This document shows positions 34,023-42,809 of a stretch of DNA of 64,000 nucleotides, piece after piece; position 1 is the stretch's first letter; each line of letters opens with the position of its first letter. Made by a program: the position numbers and the translations under genes. This DNA comes from Paucilactobacillus hokkaidonensis JCM 18461 (lineage in GTDB: Bacteria > Bacillota > Bacilli > Lactobacillales > Lactobacillaceae), in the NCBI RefSeq assembly GCF_000829395.1, contig NZ_AP014680.1:1178001-1242000 (forward strand), in the 5' to 3' direction. The notes beneath the pieces are model-generated. The model searched no databases and had not been told where the DNA came from. It saw only the letters and a list, made by a program, of their open reading frames with translations.

Positions 34023-34027
34023 TGATA

Positions 34028-34056
34028 AGTATACAAAAAAAGCCTGCAAGACACAA
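34028..34056 (-). promoter_or_regulatory. rpsB promoter, overlapping the ldhD terminator
   Basis: Minus-strand TTGTGT, 17 nt, TATACT. The -35 box lies in the loop side of the hairpin at 34036-34064. Confidence 0.65.
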
Positions 34057-34064
34057 GCTTTTTT
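34036..34064 (-). terminator. Terminator after the D-lactate dehydrogenase gene
   Basis: AAAAAAGCTTG / CAGGCTTTTTT: 11-bp stem with one G-U and a 7-nt loop, U-run in the 3' arm, placed directly after the stop at 34071. Confidence 0.85.
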
Positions 34065-34070
34065 ACTATT

Positions 34071-35069
34071 TTATTCAAATGAAACCAAATTTTTAGCATT
34101 TCCAGTTTCAATCAGGGACTTGTTGTTGTCCATACTGATGTTGACCATATTCTTAACTGCAACGTTAGTATAGAAAGCAGTATGCGGCGAAATTAATACA
34201 TTCTCGCGTGAAAACAGGTTGGTAAAAATTGGATAATCAATTGTCTTACCGGTCAAATCATGATTGAAAACTTTTGTTTCTTCCTCAAGTACATCTAATG
34301 CAGCACCAGCAACTTTGCCGCTATCGAGTGCATTAATTAACGCTTGCTCATCAACTAACGGTCCGCGAGCAGCATTAATAATAAAAACACCATCATTCAT
34401 TTGTGCAAATGCTTTTTGATTGAGCATATGTGTTGTTTCTGCAAACAACGGTATGTGTAACGTCACAACCGTAGCCTGCCGATATAACTCTTCCAATGAA
34501 TCAACATACAAGCCTTGTTGTTCAATTGCTTCATTATGAAACTTATCAAACGCAATTACTTTAGCACCAAATCCTTGATAAATTTTGATGGCAGCTCGCC
34601 CAATATTACCAGTACCAATAACTCCAACTACTTGTTGATTTAATTCTTTTGAAATTTGGGGTGCCCAACGAAAATCCTGGTGAGCAAATTTTTGTTCATA
34701 TTCTTTAGTGCGCCGTAACAATTGCATTAATTGACTAACCGTAAACTCAGCAATTGCAGCTGGTGAATAAACTGGTACATTCGTAACTTTGAGTCCCAAA
34801 TGTTTCGCTGTTTCAGCATTAATGTTATCCACGCCCACATTACGTAATGAAAGATTTGTAATGCCAAATTTCTTTAATTTGGTAAGCATTTCATCTGAGT
34901 ATGCCTTTTGTTGAAAGGCCACAACCCCATTAAAGCCATTTGCTTGATCAACAGTTGATTCATCTAATAAATCTGCTACAAGTTTTACCTCAACTTGTTG
35001 ATTAGCGGCTTGCCATTCATCAAAATATGGACGTTCATCATCACGAACACCGTATGCAATAATTTTCAT
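34071..35069 (-). CDS. ldhD: D-lactate dehydrogenase (D-2-hydroxyacid dehydrogenase)
   Basis: 332 residues from the ATG at 35069 (GGAGGTGGAG upstream). NAD-binding GTGNIG is at 152-157, and the catalytic triad Arg235, Glu264, His296 sits at positions numbered as in lactobacillar D-LDH. Segments SLRNVGVDNI, NVPVYSPAAIAEF and ISPHTAFYTN are family hallmarks. It reduces pyruvate to D-lactate with NADH. Related D-hydroxyisocaproate dehydrogenases share these motifs, so the preferred substrate is inferred. Single-gene unit with its own terminator. Confidence 0.9.
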   Translation of the reverse strand: MKIIAYGVRDDERPYFDEWQAANQQVEVKLVADLLDESTVDQANGFNGVVAFQQKAYSDEMLTKLKKFGITNLSLRNVGVDNINAETAKHLGLKVTNVPVYSPAAIAEFTVSQLMQLLRRTKEYEQKFAHQDFRWAPQISKELNQQVVGVIGTGNIGRAAIKIYQGFGAKVIAFDKFHNEAIEQQGLYVDSLEELYRQATVVTLHIPLFAETTHMLNQKAFAQMNDGVFIINAARGPLVDEQALINALDSGKVAGAALDVLEEETKVFNHDLTGKTIDYPIFTNLFSRENVLISPHTAFYTNVAVKNMVNISMDNNKSLIETGNAKNLVSFE

Positions 35070-35152
35070 TAAACTCCACCTCCGTATATTTTTCCCATCA
35101 AAGTATATCAAATTTAATACATTAATCCCACTAAAACGCTTTCAGCTAAAAC

Positions 35153-35443
35153 TTATTTGACAATTAACTTTTTCCAATTAATCTTTTGTGCTGCCAAAAA
35201 AATTTCCTTTTGTTTTCTTGTCTGATGTTTAAATTGATATTCAGCCTTCATCGCCTCTGATTTGGTACCAAACCGTTGTGAATAAATTAGATGCAGAGGA
35301 TGTCGCTTTTTAACTCGAGTATATTTAGCCCCTTGCCCGGCTTCGTGTGTAGCAAATCGTCTCAGTACATCGTCAGAATAACCACCATAAAATGTGTTGT
35401 CAGCACAATACAAAACATAAAAGTAATAGGCTTTATTTTCCAT
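35153..35443 (-). CDS. GIY-YIG domain protein (UPF0213/YhbQ-like)
   Basis: 96 residues from the ATG at 35443, which overlaps the end of the upstream methylase by 11 nt; the longer frame is rejected. The GIY-YIG nuclease core is visible as YYFYVLYCADNTFYGGYSDD with RRFATHEAGQGAKYTR following. Members of this stand-alone small family are predicted structure-specific nucleases with no settled role. Overlap with a tRNA-methylase-like gene is the usual Firmicutes arrangement. Confidence 0.9.
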   Translation of the reverse strand: MENKAYYFYVLYCADNTFYGGYSDDVLRRFATHEAGQGAKYTRVKKRHPLHLIYSQRFGTKSEAMKAEYQFKHQTRKQKEIFLAAQKINWKKLIVK

Positions 35444-36194
35444 ATAACATTGCCTGCATTTCTGGACCATATTCATTATTATCCTTAGATATCGTTAGTG
35501 GCGGTACAATTCTGATACCGCCACTTTTACCATCCTTGATAAATTCAATCAGGACCATATTAGCTTCTCGTTTTGGTTTAGGATAAATAAACCGAATCCG
35601 TTTTGGCATTAACCGATGACTGATCGCCTGTTGCAAAATTTCAGCCAGCCTCTCCGGTCGATGAACCATATAACCACGGCCGTTCATTTTGAGTAGTCCA
35701 CTCATTGTTGCCAGCACACTTTCTAAATTAGTGGTGAGTTCATGCCTTGCAATGGCCAAATATTGATTCGGATTTTTTTTACTAGTTGGTAAATCTGTAA
35801 AGTATGGTGGATTGCATATCACAATATCCGCCGAATCCTTTCTAATTTTCGTAAAAATATTTGCAATATCAAGATTTAACACTGAATAGCGATCCTGCAA
35901 TTTATTTAGCAAAACACTGCGTGTAGCCATGTCTGCCAGTCGCGGTTGTAATTCGACTTGTGTGATATGCCCAGCAAGTTTACTATGTAAAAATAGACTA
36001 ATGGCTCCATTTCCGGCACACAAATCAATAATCTGATAACCACTTTTCTTACTTGGTAAAACAAAATCGGCCAGTAAGACTGCATCTAACGAAAAAGAGA
36101 ACACTTCTGGACTTTGAATTATTTTGACGTCTTGACTGTATAATTGGTCAATTCGTTCACCATCTTTTAGAAAAAGAGAATCTTGTTTATCCAT
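35433..36194 (-). CDS. TrmN6-like tRNA1(Val) (adenine37-N6)-methyltransferase
   Basis: 253 residues, class I methylase with the SAM loop IDLCAGNGAISLFL and the N6-adenine motif NPPYF near 130, followed by IARHELTTNLESVL. This architecture matches the TrmN6/YfiC group. It is co-transcribed with the overlapping GIY-YIG gene. Substrate is inferred from family. Confidence 0.88.
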   Translation of the reverse strand: MDKQDSLFLKDGERIDQLYSQDVKIIQSPEVFSFSLDAVLLADFVLPSKKSGYQIIDLCAGNGAISLFLHSKLAGHITQVELQPRLADMATRSVLLNKLQDRYSVLNLDIANIFTKIRKDSADIVICNPPYFTDLPTSKKNPNQYLAIARHELTTNLESVLATMSGLLKMNGRGYMVHRPERLAEILQQAISHRLMPKRIRFIYPKPKREANMVLIEFIKDGKSGGIRIVPPLTISKDNNEYGPEMQAMLYGK

Positions 36195-36296
36195 TATTAA
36201 TTAACTCCTGTTAATCCTACTTGCAACTTTGCATTTTTTTTTGCATACTAAATATTGTATTAATCAATGACTTAAACTACTTTAGGAGATCATTCT

Positions 36297-36935
36297 ATGT
36301 TTTATTCAATTATTCGTGTAATTGTCCGCACCTTAATTTATCTAATTAATGGCAAGCCAAAATATTTAAACCGAGAAAATTTACCAACTGGTAACTATAT
36401 TTTAGTCGGACCACATCGAACTTGGTTTGACCCAGTATACTATGCTCTGGCTGCCTCACCCAAAAAATTTAGTTTTATGGCTAAAGAGGAATTATTCAAA
36501 AATCCGGTTATCCGCTACATTTTAAATCATGCCAACGCTTATCCCGTTAACCGATTAAATCCAGGCCCATCCGCAATCAAAAAACCGGTTCGTCTCTTAA
36601 AACAGTCAGATCTAGCAACCATCATTTTTCCGAGTGGCTCACGTTACTCAGATGAAATGAAAGGTGGCGCGTTGGTAATTGCTAAGTTGGCTAACGTCCC
36701 ACTAGTTCCCACAGTTTATCAGGGACCTCTTTCTTTCAAAGGATTATTTAAACGTGGAAAAACAACGGTTGCTTTTGGTCAACCAATTGAAATTGATCGG
36801 CACCAAAAACTAACCGATGAATACCAACATGAATTAGAGGCTACAATGCAAGCATCTTTTAAACAATTGGACCAACAAATTAATCCAAGCTTTCACTATG
36901 TAATGCCAACCAAGCCCGATGATGACCAGTTCTAA
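36297..36935 (+). CDS. 1-acyl-sn-glycerol-3-phosphate acyltransferase (PlsC family)
   Basis: 212 residues with an N-terminal membrane helix. The catalytic HxxxxD motif is HRTWFD; the second block reads FPSGSR where most PlsC proteins have FPEGTR, and the third block is VPLVPTVYQGP. It would convert lysophosphatidate to phosphatidate, the CdsA substrate. ATG has AGGAG 8 nt upstream. Divergent from the TrmN6-like gene; ends at a bidirectional terminator. Confidence 0.9.
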   Translation: MFYSIIRVIVRTLIYLINGKPKYLNRENLPTGNYILVGPHRTWFDPVYYALAASPKKFSFMAKEELFKNPVIRYILNHANAYPVNRLNPGPSAIKKPVRLLKQSDLATIIFPSGSRYSDEMKGGALVIAKLANVPLVPTVYQGPLSFKGLFKRGKTTVAFGQPIEIDRHQKLTDEYQHELEATMQASFKQLDQQINPSFHYVMPTKPDDDQF

Positions 36936-36956
36936 TTTTAACCTAACTTAGCGGAC

Positions 36957-36985
36957 AAAAAAAGACCGTAAATTCGGTCTTTTTA
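36957..36985 (+). terminator. Bidirectional terminator between plsC-like and yneF genes
   Basis: AAAAAGACCG / CGGTCTTTTT stem with a 6-nt loop and U-runs on both strands, serving two convergent genes; its right end overlaps the yneF stop region. Confidence 0.85.
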
Positions 36986-37210
36986 TTTGCTCTTTTTTGA
37001 TTGTGCTTGCATTGATTGCATCATCTGATGCAATTTCTTGTTAGAAGGCTTTTGCCCCATTTGCAGCATCATCGTACGTAGCATATCTTCGTTAATTGGT
37101 GGATTATTCTTTAAATAGTTTTCCATGTACTTACGAGCACCGAAAAATCCGCCCACCAAACCAACTATCAATGCGACGACTAATAATAATATCCAAATAC
37201 CGGTTGACAA
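36983..37210 (-). CDS. yneF: YneF family membrane protein (UPF0154)
   Basis: 75 residues, the family's size. One N-terminal transmembrane helix ([23 protein letters not shown]) precedes the conserved [21 protein letters not shown] block. The start is TTG at 37210, with GAGGGG 8 nt upstream; the longer ATG frame has no ribosome site. Function unknown. In Firmicutes it lies near ynzC and lexA, as here. Confidence 0.93.
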   Translation of the reverse strand: MSTGIWILLLVVALIVGLVGGFFGARKYMENYLKNNPPINEDMLRTMMLQMGQKPSNKKLHQMMQSMQAQSKKSK

Positions 37211-37368
37211 GATGTATTCCCCTCTTCTATATTCGCCATTCACAGGTCAGCTTTATTACTGCCTATACGAATTGTTACCAAGCAAAAACTAAAACCTTGG
37301 TTAGTTCAATATCTAATGGTACACAAAAAAACGTGTAATGGAAAGATTAAATTTGCCTTTTACTCAAA

Positions 37369-37620
37369 TTAATCGTCGCGCAAACCTTTTTTTCGCTGAA
37401 TTTGTCTAACCTTTTCAGGTGTTACTTCCTTGCCGGCCTTGTCGAAAACTTGCAGCATCTCAACGTTACTTTTAAATGAGGCCCTAAAATTAGCGAGGAA
37501 CTTAGCTCTTAATTTTTTTCGTTCCACAGTTTCTTCTTCAGTTAACTCGCCCGCTCTTGCCTTGTGCGCTAGCTCATTAATTCGAGCCACTAATTGTTTT
37601 TCATCATCTGATTCTGCCAA
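37369..37620 (-). CDS. ynzC: DUF896/YnzC family protein
   Basis: 83 residues from a TTG at 37620, chosen because GGAGG is 7 nt upstream; a GTG six bases earlier is too close to it. The helical hairpin VARINELAHKARAGELTEEETVERKKLRAKFLANFR marks the family. In Bacillus it sits beside lexA and is SOS-linked; here it is divergent from lexA with a shared LexA box between them. Confidence 0.92.
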   Translation of the reverse strand: MAESDDEKQLVARINELAHKARAGELTEEETVERKKLRAKFLANFRASFKSNVEMLQVFDKAGKEVTPEKVRQIQRKKGLRDD

Positions 37621-37723
37621 TTTCACCCCTCCTAATCACGATTCAGTAATAATTTCTTTTCCATCATAATCAATCCGCCAATTTGATTCAAGTTTCTTGA
37701 TCAAAAAATAAATTAAAAAAATA

Positions 37724-37737
37724 CGAACATACGTTTG
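37724..37737. promoter_or_regulatory. LexA box (SOS operator)
   Basis: CGAACATACGTTTG, two mismatches from the Firmicutes consensus CGAACATATGTTCG. It overlaps the -35 box of lexA and lies about 100 bp upstream of the divergent ynzC start. Confidence 0.88.
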
Positions 37738-37763
37738 AAAAGCACTGATAACTATGATATTGT
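37735..37763 (+). promoter_or_regulatory. lexA promoter
   Basis: TTGAAA, 17 nt, TATTGT; the -35 box shares bases with the LexA box, giving direct autorepression. Confidence 0.65.
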
Positions 37764-37795
37764 TAAAGAAACGAAAATGCATATGGGGTGTCAAA

Positions 37796-38425
37796 ATGTC
37801 AAAATCTGGTGAAAGTAAACAGTTAGCGGTACTCAACTTTATTCACGAACGAGTTACCGATCGTGGGTATCCACCGACTGTCCGAGAAATTTGTGGTGCA
37901 GTGGGCCTATCATCGACGTCAACAGTCCACGGACACATTAATAGATTAATCAAAAAAGGATATCTGGAAAAGGATCCATCTAAACCGCGGGCCTTAGAAA
38001 TTACTCCCGCCGGTTTAGAAATGTTGGGTGTTGAAGAAGAACAAAGTCAAATCCCATTACTTGGGGTTGTTACGGCCGGAGTTCCCATTCTAGCCGTCGA
38101 AGAAGCAACAGATTATTTTCCAATTCCACCAACATTGTCAAACGATGAAGGTGATTTGTTCATGCTTACCATCCGCGGTGAAAGTATGATAAATGCTGGC
38201 ATTTTAAATGGCGACAAAGTCATTGTAAAAAAGCAGGCAAGTGCTAACAATGGTGAAATTGTAATCGCAATGAATGACGACGATGAAGCAACCTGTAAAC
38301 GTTTCTTTAAAGAGTCTGATCATTTCCGTTTACAACCAGAAAATGACACGATGGCACCAATCATTTTGAAAAATGTTTCCATTTTAGGAACAGTAGTCGG
38401 ATTATTTAGAGATGAAATTTATTAA
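37796..38425 (+). CDS. lexA: SOS repressor LexA
   Basis: 209 residues from the ATG at 37796; the open frame upstream runs through the promoter and is rejected. The N-terminal winged helix ([27 protein letters not shown]) is followed by the self-cleavage site Ala94-Gly95 and the catalytic dyad Ser130 and Lys168. It represses DNA-damage genes until RecA-stimulated autoproteolysis. Ends at a strong terminator shared with the convergent dehydrogenase gene. Confidence 0.97.
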   Translation: MSKSGESKQLAVLNFIHERVTDRGYPPTVREICGAVGLSSTSTVHGHINRLIKKGYLEKDPSKPRALEITPAGLEMLGVEEEQSQIPLLGVVTAGVPILAVEEATDYFPIPPTLSNDEGDLFMLTIRGESMINAGILNGDKVIVKKQASANNGEIVIAMNDDDEATCKRFFKESDHFRLQPENDTMAPIILKNVSILGTVVGLFRDEIY

Positions 38426-38433
38426 TCTAGAGC

Positions 38434-38472
38434 AAAAAAGCGATCCTGAGAAATTCTCAGGATCGCTTTTTT
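38434..38472 (+). terminator. Bidirectional terminator between lexA and the aldehyde dehydrogenase gene
   Basis: A 17-bp perfect stem (AAAAAAGCGATCCTGAG / CTCAGGATCGCTTTTTT) with a 5-nt loop. Confidence 0.95.
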
Positions 38473-38486
38473 AACATTTTTAGTAA

Positions 38487-39908
38487 TTACTCTGGATCTG
38501 TCGCAACTAAGCCACCGGCTAGATTATCCATATTTGGTTTATCCGTTGTCACAATTAGTTGTTCGTTAACAAATGCATTTAATCCTAGATCACTCATCTC
38601 ACGACCGTAACCGGAGTTCTTCACCCCGCCAAATGGTAATTCTGGCAGTGACACCATAAAGTTATTCACAAATACCATGCCAGTTTCAATCTTAGTAGCA
38701 ACCGCTTCGCCTCGCTTTTGATCACCACTAAAGACAATACCACCCAGTCCGAGGTCAGAAGTATTAGCTAAGTCAATCGCTTCTTGATCAGAATCGACCT
38801 TGTACACTTGTGCAACCGGACCAAACATTTCCTCCGAAAAAGCAGGATTGTCTGGTTTAATGTCAGTTAAAATAGTTGGCTGGAAAAACTGTCCAGGTGA
38901 ATCAATTGGTTCATTACCATAGGCTAAATTAGCACCCTTGGCAATGGCTTCGTCAACCTGTGACTGAATCTTTTCTTTTGCCTTTTTGGAACTCATTGGT
39001 GCCAGCGTCGTACTATTATCCATCGGATCACCCGGTTTAACGCTGGCAAAATTTTCCTTCAATTTAGCAACAAATTGATCGTATAAATTGGCTGCCACAA
39101 TGAATCGTTTTGAAGACGTGCATACCTGCCCGGCATTGTATAACCGTGCCCGCCAAGCAATTTCAGCAGTTGTCTCAATATCTGCATCATCTAACACAAT
39201 GAACACATCAGTACCACCCAGTTCCATTGTATTTTTCTTCAGATTCTCACCAGCAGCCTTGGCAACACTTTTACCACCACGTTCAGAACCAGTTAAGGCT
39301 ACTCCTTGAATTCGTGGATCCGCAATAACGTCACTAACTTGATCATAATTTAAAAACAGATTAACCAAACTAGCATCAGGCGCTGATGACTCTTTAACAA
39401 TCTTTTCAAATGCCAATGCAGAACCGGGCGTAATGGCCGCATGCTTTAAGATCATGGGATTTCCAACCATAAAGTTGGGAGCAAATACTCGCATGATTTG
39501 ATAATATGGGAAATTCCATGGTTCAACCATCAGTAATGGTCCTAATGGATGCTTTTTAACTTGAGCGACCCCAGTTGCAATTGTTTCAAGTTTCGTTGGT
39601 TTTAATAAATCAGCACTATGATCCGCAAAGTAATCTGCAATGATCGCACAAAGCTCGACTTCACCTTGAGCTTCACGATATAATTTTCCCATATCGGTTA
39701 CCATTACTTTGGCTAATTCATCACTATTTTGTCGCATCAAATCCGCAATTTCATGCAGTTGTTTTGACCGCGACTCAGGTGCTTCTAATTTCCATTGATT
39801 GTATAAATTGTGTGCGTCACTAAGAGCATTTTCGATCTGTTCTGGTGTTGCGTCGGAATATTCTTTAACTACTTCGTTTGTATATGGATTGACTGTTTTG
39901 TATGCCAT
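38487..39908 (-). CDS. NAD(P)-dependent aldehyde dehydrogenase, succinate-semialdehyde dehydrogenase-like
   Basis: 473 residues. The ALDH active site is complete: Asn132 within WNFP, Glu229 in MELGG, catalytic Cys263 in GQVCTSS. The short length and the FGGVKNSGYGRE end fit the GabD/SSADH group. It oxidises a small aldehyde, perhaps succinate semialdehyde, to the acid. The ATG has AGGAGG upstream. It is monocistronic with its own promoter (39979-40008); the true substrate cannot be fixed from sequence. Confidence 0.88.
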   Translation of the reverse strand: MAYKTVNPYTNEVVKEYSDATPEQIENALSDAHNLYNQWKLEAPESRSKQLHEIADLMRQNSDELAKVMVTDMGKLYREAQGEVELCAIIADYFADHSADLLKPTKLETIATGVAQVKKHPLGPLLMVEPWNFPYYQIMRVFAPNFMVGNPMILKHAAITPGSALAFEKIVKESSAPDASLVNLFLNYDQVSDVIADPRIQGVALTGSERGGKSVAKAAGENLKKNTMELGGTDVFIVLDDADIETTAEIAWRARLYNAGQVCTSSKRFIVAANLYDQFVAKLKENFASVKPGDPMDNSTTLAPMSSKKAKEKIQSQVDEAIAKGANLAYGNEPIDSPGQFFQPTILTDIKPDNPAFSEEMFGPVAQVYKVDSDQEAIDLANTSDLGLGGIVFSGDQKRGEAVATKIETGMVFVNNFMVSLPELPFGGVKNSGYGREMSDLGLNAFVNEQLIVTTDKPNMDNLAGGLVATDPE

Positions 39909-39978
39909 TATTAGATCCTCCTAAAACGTAAGTTTCACAAACCGATTGTCTAGATACAGTGTCTTTGCAACTGCTTTC

Positions 39979-40008
39979 ATTGTATTATTAATAAAGAGTT
40001 AACGTCAA
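39979..40008 (-). promoter_or_regulatory. Promoter of the aldehyde dehydrogenase gene
   Basis: Minus-strand TTGACG, 18 nt, TACAAT. The remaining 260-bp interval to mvaS holds this and the mvaS terminator; nothing else is evident. Confidence 0.65.
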
Positions 40009-40131
40009 AGAATATCACTTGTAATCCGCTACACAAACAAAAGATTGTGAAAATTAAAGATCTAATCTACTAATGTTTACCATAATTAATACATATTAAG
40101 TAATAAGACAATACCCACTCTCCTACCAAAC

Positions 40132-40169
40132 AAAAAGTGCTAAACGATCGTAATCGCCTAGCATTTTTT
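40132..40169 (-). terminator. Terminator after mvaS
   Basis: Stem AAAAATGCTA / TAGCA(C)TTTTT with one bulge and an inner GCGAT/ATCGT pairing, U-run on the minus strand, directly after the mvaS stop. Confidence 0.75.
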
Positions 40170-41337
40170 AATTATTTTTTAATTGGTAAATTCGTTGTTG
40201 ATCCTTAATTCCAGCTAACGCGTATTTACTTGGATCAGAAGCAACATCCAATTGTGTATCCTTCTTAGTAAATCCTAGTTGTTCATTAAACATCTTTTCA
40301 TACGCAGTCACTGTCAATTTTGTTCGATCAGCTAATATTGTTTCAATTGCATCCCCATAAACATACTGTCGATAATTAGGCTGCAAAATGCCAGCATAGA
40401 ATTCACCTTCAGCTCCAGAACCATAACTAAATAATCCAATTCGTTGCTCAGCTTCAAAATCAGCATGCGTCAATAATGAAATTAAACTGAGATAGAGTGA
40501 GCCGGTATACAAATTTCCGACTTCCCGATTTAATTTTTGACTCTGTGTCAAGTTAGATCGCAATCGTGTAGCAGTCTCATCATCACGATCTTGCAAAACT
40601 GCCGCCAACGCTTTGGTACCCATTTTAGTAAAGGGCAAATGAAATGCGATTGCCGCAAAATCATCTAGTGTCCGTCCAGTTTTTTCTTGGTATCGTTGCC
40701 ACGTTGCCTTGAAAAAATCAATATACACGTTAGTTGAATATTTACCATCCACTAATGCTTCACTAGCATATAACGGCCGCCAAAAGTCCATAATATCTTG
40801 GCTATATGAAATACTTGGATCTTCAATCGCAAGCAAATGTGGTTCCGCACTGATTAAAATAGCAACAGCACCACCACCTTGTGTTACTTCCCCAGATGTA
40901 TTTAATCCATACCGCGCAACATCAGCAGCAATTACCAGCACCTTTTCGTCAGGATGTAAGCTCACTAATCCGCGTGCAGCCTGAACTGCAGCCGTTCCAG
41001 CATAACAAGCCTCTTTCATTTCAACGGTCCGCACAAAATCGTTTAGCTGCAATAGATGCTTAACATAAATCGCAGCTGCTTTAGAATTATCAATCCCGGA
41101 TTCTGTAGCCACAATCACCGTCGATAATTGATTTCGATCCTCAGCTGATAAAATTTGCTCAGCGGCACTGGCTCCCATCGTGACAATGTCTTGAGTTGGT
41201 GGAATCACTGCTTGTTTTGACTGACCAATGCCAATTAAATACTTATTTGGATCAACATTGCGCGCTTGGGCTAAATCCGTTAAATCAAGGTAGTACGGCG
41301 TTGTGTAAAACCCAAGCTTATCAATTCCAATTTTCAT
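40168..41337 (-). CDS. mvaS: Hydroxymethylglutaryl-CoA synthase (mevalonate pathway)
   Basis: 389 residues from the ATG at 41337, with AAGGGAATC upstream; 25 further codons in the open frame are rejected. The catalytic residues fall at canonical positions: Glu79 (ATESG), Cys111 (KEACYAG) and His233 (AFHLPF). It condenses acetyl-CoA and acetoacetyl-CoA to HMG-CoA, feeding isoprenoids to UppS. A mevalonate route is the norm in Lactobacillaceae. Confidence 0.97.
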   Translation of the reverse strand: MKIGIDKLGFYTTPYYLDLTDLAQARNVDPNKYLIGIGQSKQAVIPPTQDIVTMGASAAEQILSAEDRNQLSTVIVATESGIDNSKAAAIYVKHLLQLNDFVRTVEMKEACYAGTAAVQAARGLVSLHPDEKVLVIAADVARYGLNTSGEVTQGGGAVAILISAEPHLLAIEDPSISYSQDIMDFWRPLYASEALVDGKYSTNVYIDFFKATWQRYQEKTGRTLDDFAAIAFHLPFTKMGTKALAAVLQDRDDETATRLRSNLTQSQKLNREVGNLYTGSLYLSLISLLTHADFEAEQRIGLFSYGSGAEGEFYAGILQPNYRQYVYGDAIETILADRTKLTVTAYEKMFNEQLGFTKKDTQLDVASDPSKYALAGIKDQQRIYQLKNN

Positions 41338-41445
41338 GATGCTGATTCCCTTCTTACATAAATTTATACAATCCATTTTACCATGGTCAAACTCATTTAA
41401 CCCACAATTCAAGTAGTAATTTAACCAACATATAAACTAAATCTA

Positions 41446-41808
41446 CTACTCTAAATTATACTTAATACTCCATTTATACATTTCATAATAGACAGCAAGC
41501 AAGCCTTCACCTTTCTTTGTTATCGAATATTCAACATGTGGCGGGATTTCATTAAATTGGGTCCGCGTAATCAAGCCATCTTTTTCTAATTCACGCAACG
41601 TTGAACTCAACATTGTATTTGTGATGGTTGGAATTGCTCTAGAAAGTTGTCCAAATCTTGCATTATTCAAAGCAATAATTTCAAACAAAACTTGATTTTT
41701 CCATTTTCCCTGAAAGATCCTAAAGACCGGTTTTAGTGGATTTTTGGTATTATCACAGTTTGCACTATTTGCTAAAGCACGATGCATTAATTCTTCTAAT
41801 GTCAGCAT
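41446..41808 (-). CDS. HxlR-family winged-helix regulator
   Basis: 120 residues with the HxlR pattern: a cysteine near the N-terminus (NCDNTKNPL, Cys18), FRIFQGKWKNQVLFEI, then the recognition region RFGQLSRAIPTITNTMLSSTLRELEKDGLI and a beta-wing. HxlR proteins often sense electrophiles or redox state through cysteine. It is divergent from the SDR gene, which it probably controls through repeated sites in the 125-bp interval. ATG has GGGGAAAATAGTAA upstream. Confidence 0.92.
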   Translation of the reverse strand: MLTLEELMHRALANSANCDNTKNPLKPVFRIFQGKWKNQVLFEIIALNNARFGQLSRAIPTITNTMLSSTLRELEKDGLITRTQFNEIPPHVEYSITKKGEGLLAVYYEMYKWSIKYNLE

Positions 41809-41843
41809 TTACTATTTTCCCCTTATTGTAGTCTTGGTATTAC

Positions 41844-41895
41844 TAACCATACTAACTCAGTTTTTTTGCGTACTTGACGGTACGATAACCATACT
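41844..41895. promoter_or_regulatory. Candidate HxlR operator repeats
   Basis: TAACCATACT occurs twice in direct orientation (41844-41853 and 41886-41895), 42 bp or about four helical turns apart, with CGTAC-TTGACG-GTACG (41869-41884) between them. All lie in the divergent regulator/SDR interval. Confidence 0.5.
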
Positions 41896-41933
41896 GGTAC
41901 GTTTATTATACAGTAATCGATGGAGGAAATATC

Positions 41934-42722
41934 GTGAAAACTATTTTAATTACAGGTGGTACTAGAGGAATTGGTGAAGGACTTGCAAAACATTACTTAG
42001 CCAACGGAGATAAAGTTGTTATTATCAGCCGTTCTAAAGGTACATTACCACATGCCATCTACCTTCAAGCAGACTTGAGCCTAGCATCAGAAAATTACAG
42101 AGTTGCTGAAATCATAAATACAAAACACGGGAAAATTGATGGTTTAATTCTCTGTTCAGTTGACCAAGCTTATCGGAAAAATCCATTGATGACAAAAGAA
42201 GGTTTTGAGGTTACTTTCGCACTACAATATTTAAGCCGTTACATTTTATCACACCAAATCACTTTGAATAACAATGCTTTCATTCTTAACATTGCCACTC
42301 CAGGAATGAACGGAACAGTTAATTTTAAAAATTTACAATGTCTCAAAAAATTTAGCAGTCTGAAAGCAAATGTTAATGGCAATCGACTTAATGATTTACT
42401 TGGCGCATCCTTTACTGATAGTGACATAACCTACGTTCTTTATAACCCAATGTCCGTCCGGACGGCTGGCGCAAGATCTGTATTTTCCAACCCATTTATG
42501 AAAATCGTCTTAAAGCTTTGGCATCTTGTGAATGGTAAAGATGTTGATACAGTTGTGAACAACATTATTAGAATATTAAAAGAAACTCCAACGAATCAAT
42601 TCACTGCATATAAAACTTTAAATAAGGTGAATTTAGCTATGTCTACTTTTAACTTAACCCAAGCAAAAAAACTTCAGCAAGAAACAAATAAATTGCTCGA
42701 AAATATTAAATCAAAATTTTAA
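41934..42722 (+). CDS. Atypical short-chain dehydrogenase/reductase-like protein
   Basis: 262 residues beginning with GTG (GGAGG 7 nt upstream). The Rossmann nucleotide motif GGTRGIG (8-14) is intact, so NAD(P) binding is likely. The usual SDR catalytic Tyr-x-x-x-Lys appears as Phe-Ser-Ser-Leu-Lys and the Ser position is not obvious (ILNIATPG), so classical hydride-transfer chemistry may be lost or altered. The closest overall feel is to retinol-dehydrogenase-like SDRs. Divergent from an HxlR regulator, the pattern of an inducible detoxification gene. Confidence 0.85.
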   Translation: MKTILITGGTRGIGEGLAKHYLANGDKVVIISRSKGTLPHAIYLQADLSLASENYRVAEIINTKHGKIDGLILCSVDQAYRKNPLMTKEGFEVTFALQYLSRYILSHQITLNNNAFILNIATPGMNGTVNFKNLQCLKKFSSLKANVNGNRLNDLLGASFTDSDITYVLYNPMSVRTAGARSVFSNPFMKIVLKLWHLVNGKDVDTVVNNIIRILKETPTNQFTAYKTLNKVNLAMSTFNLTQAKKLQQETNKLLENIKSKF

Positions 42723-42809
42723 TCTACTAATTATAAATACCAATCCGCCTATTGAAAATGAAAATGAAAACATGTACACTGTAATATTCTCATCTTGGGG
42801 GTTAGCAAC

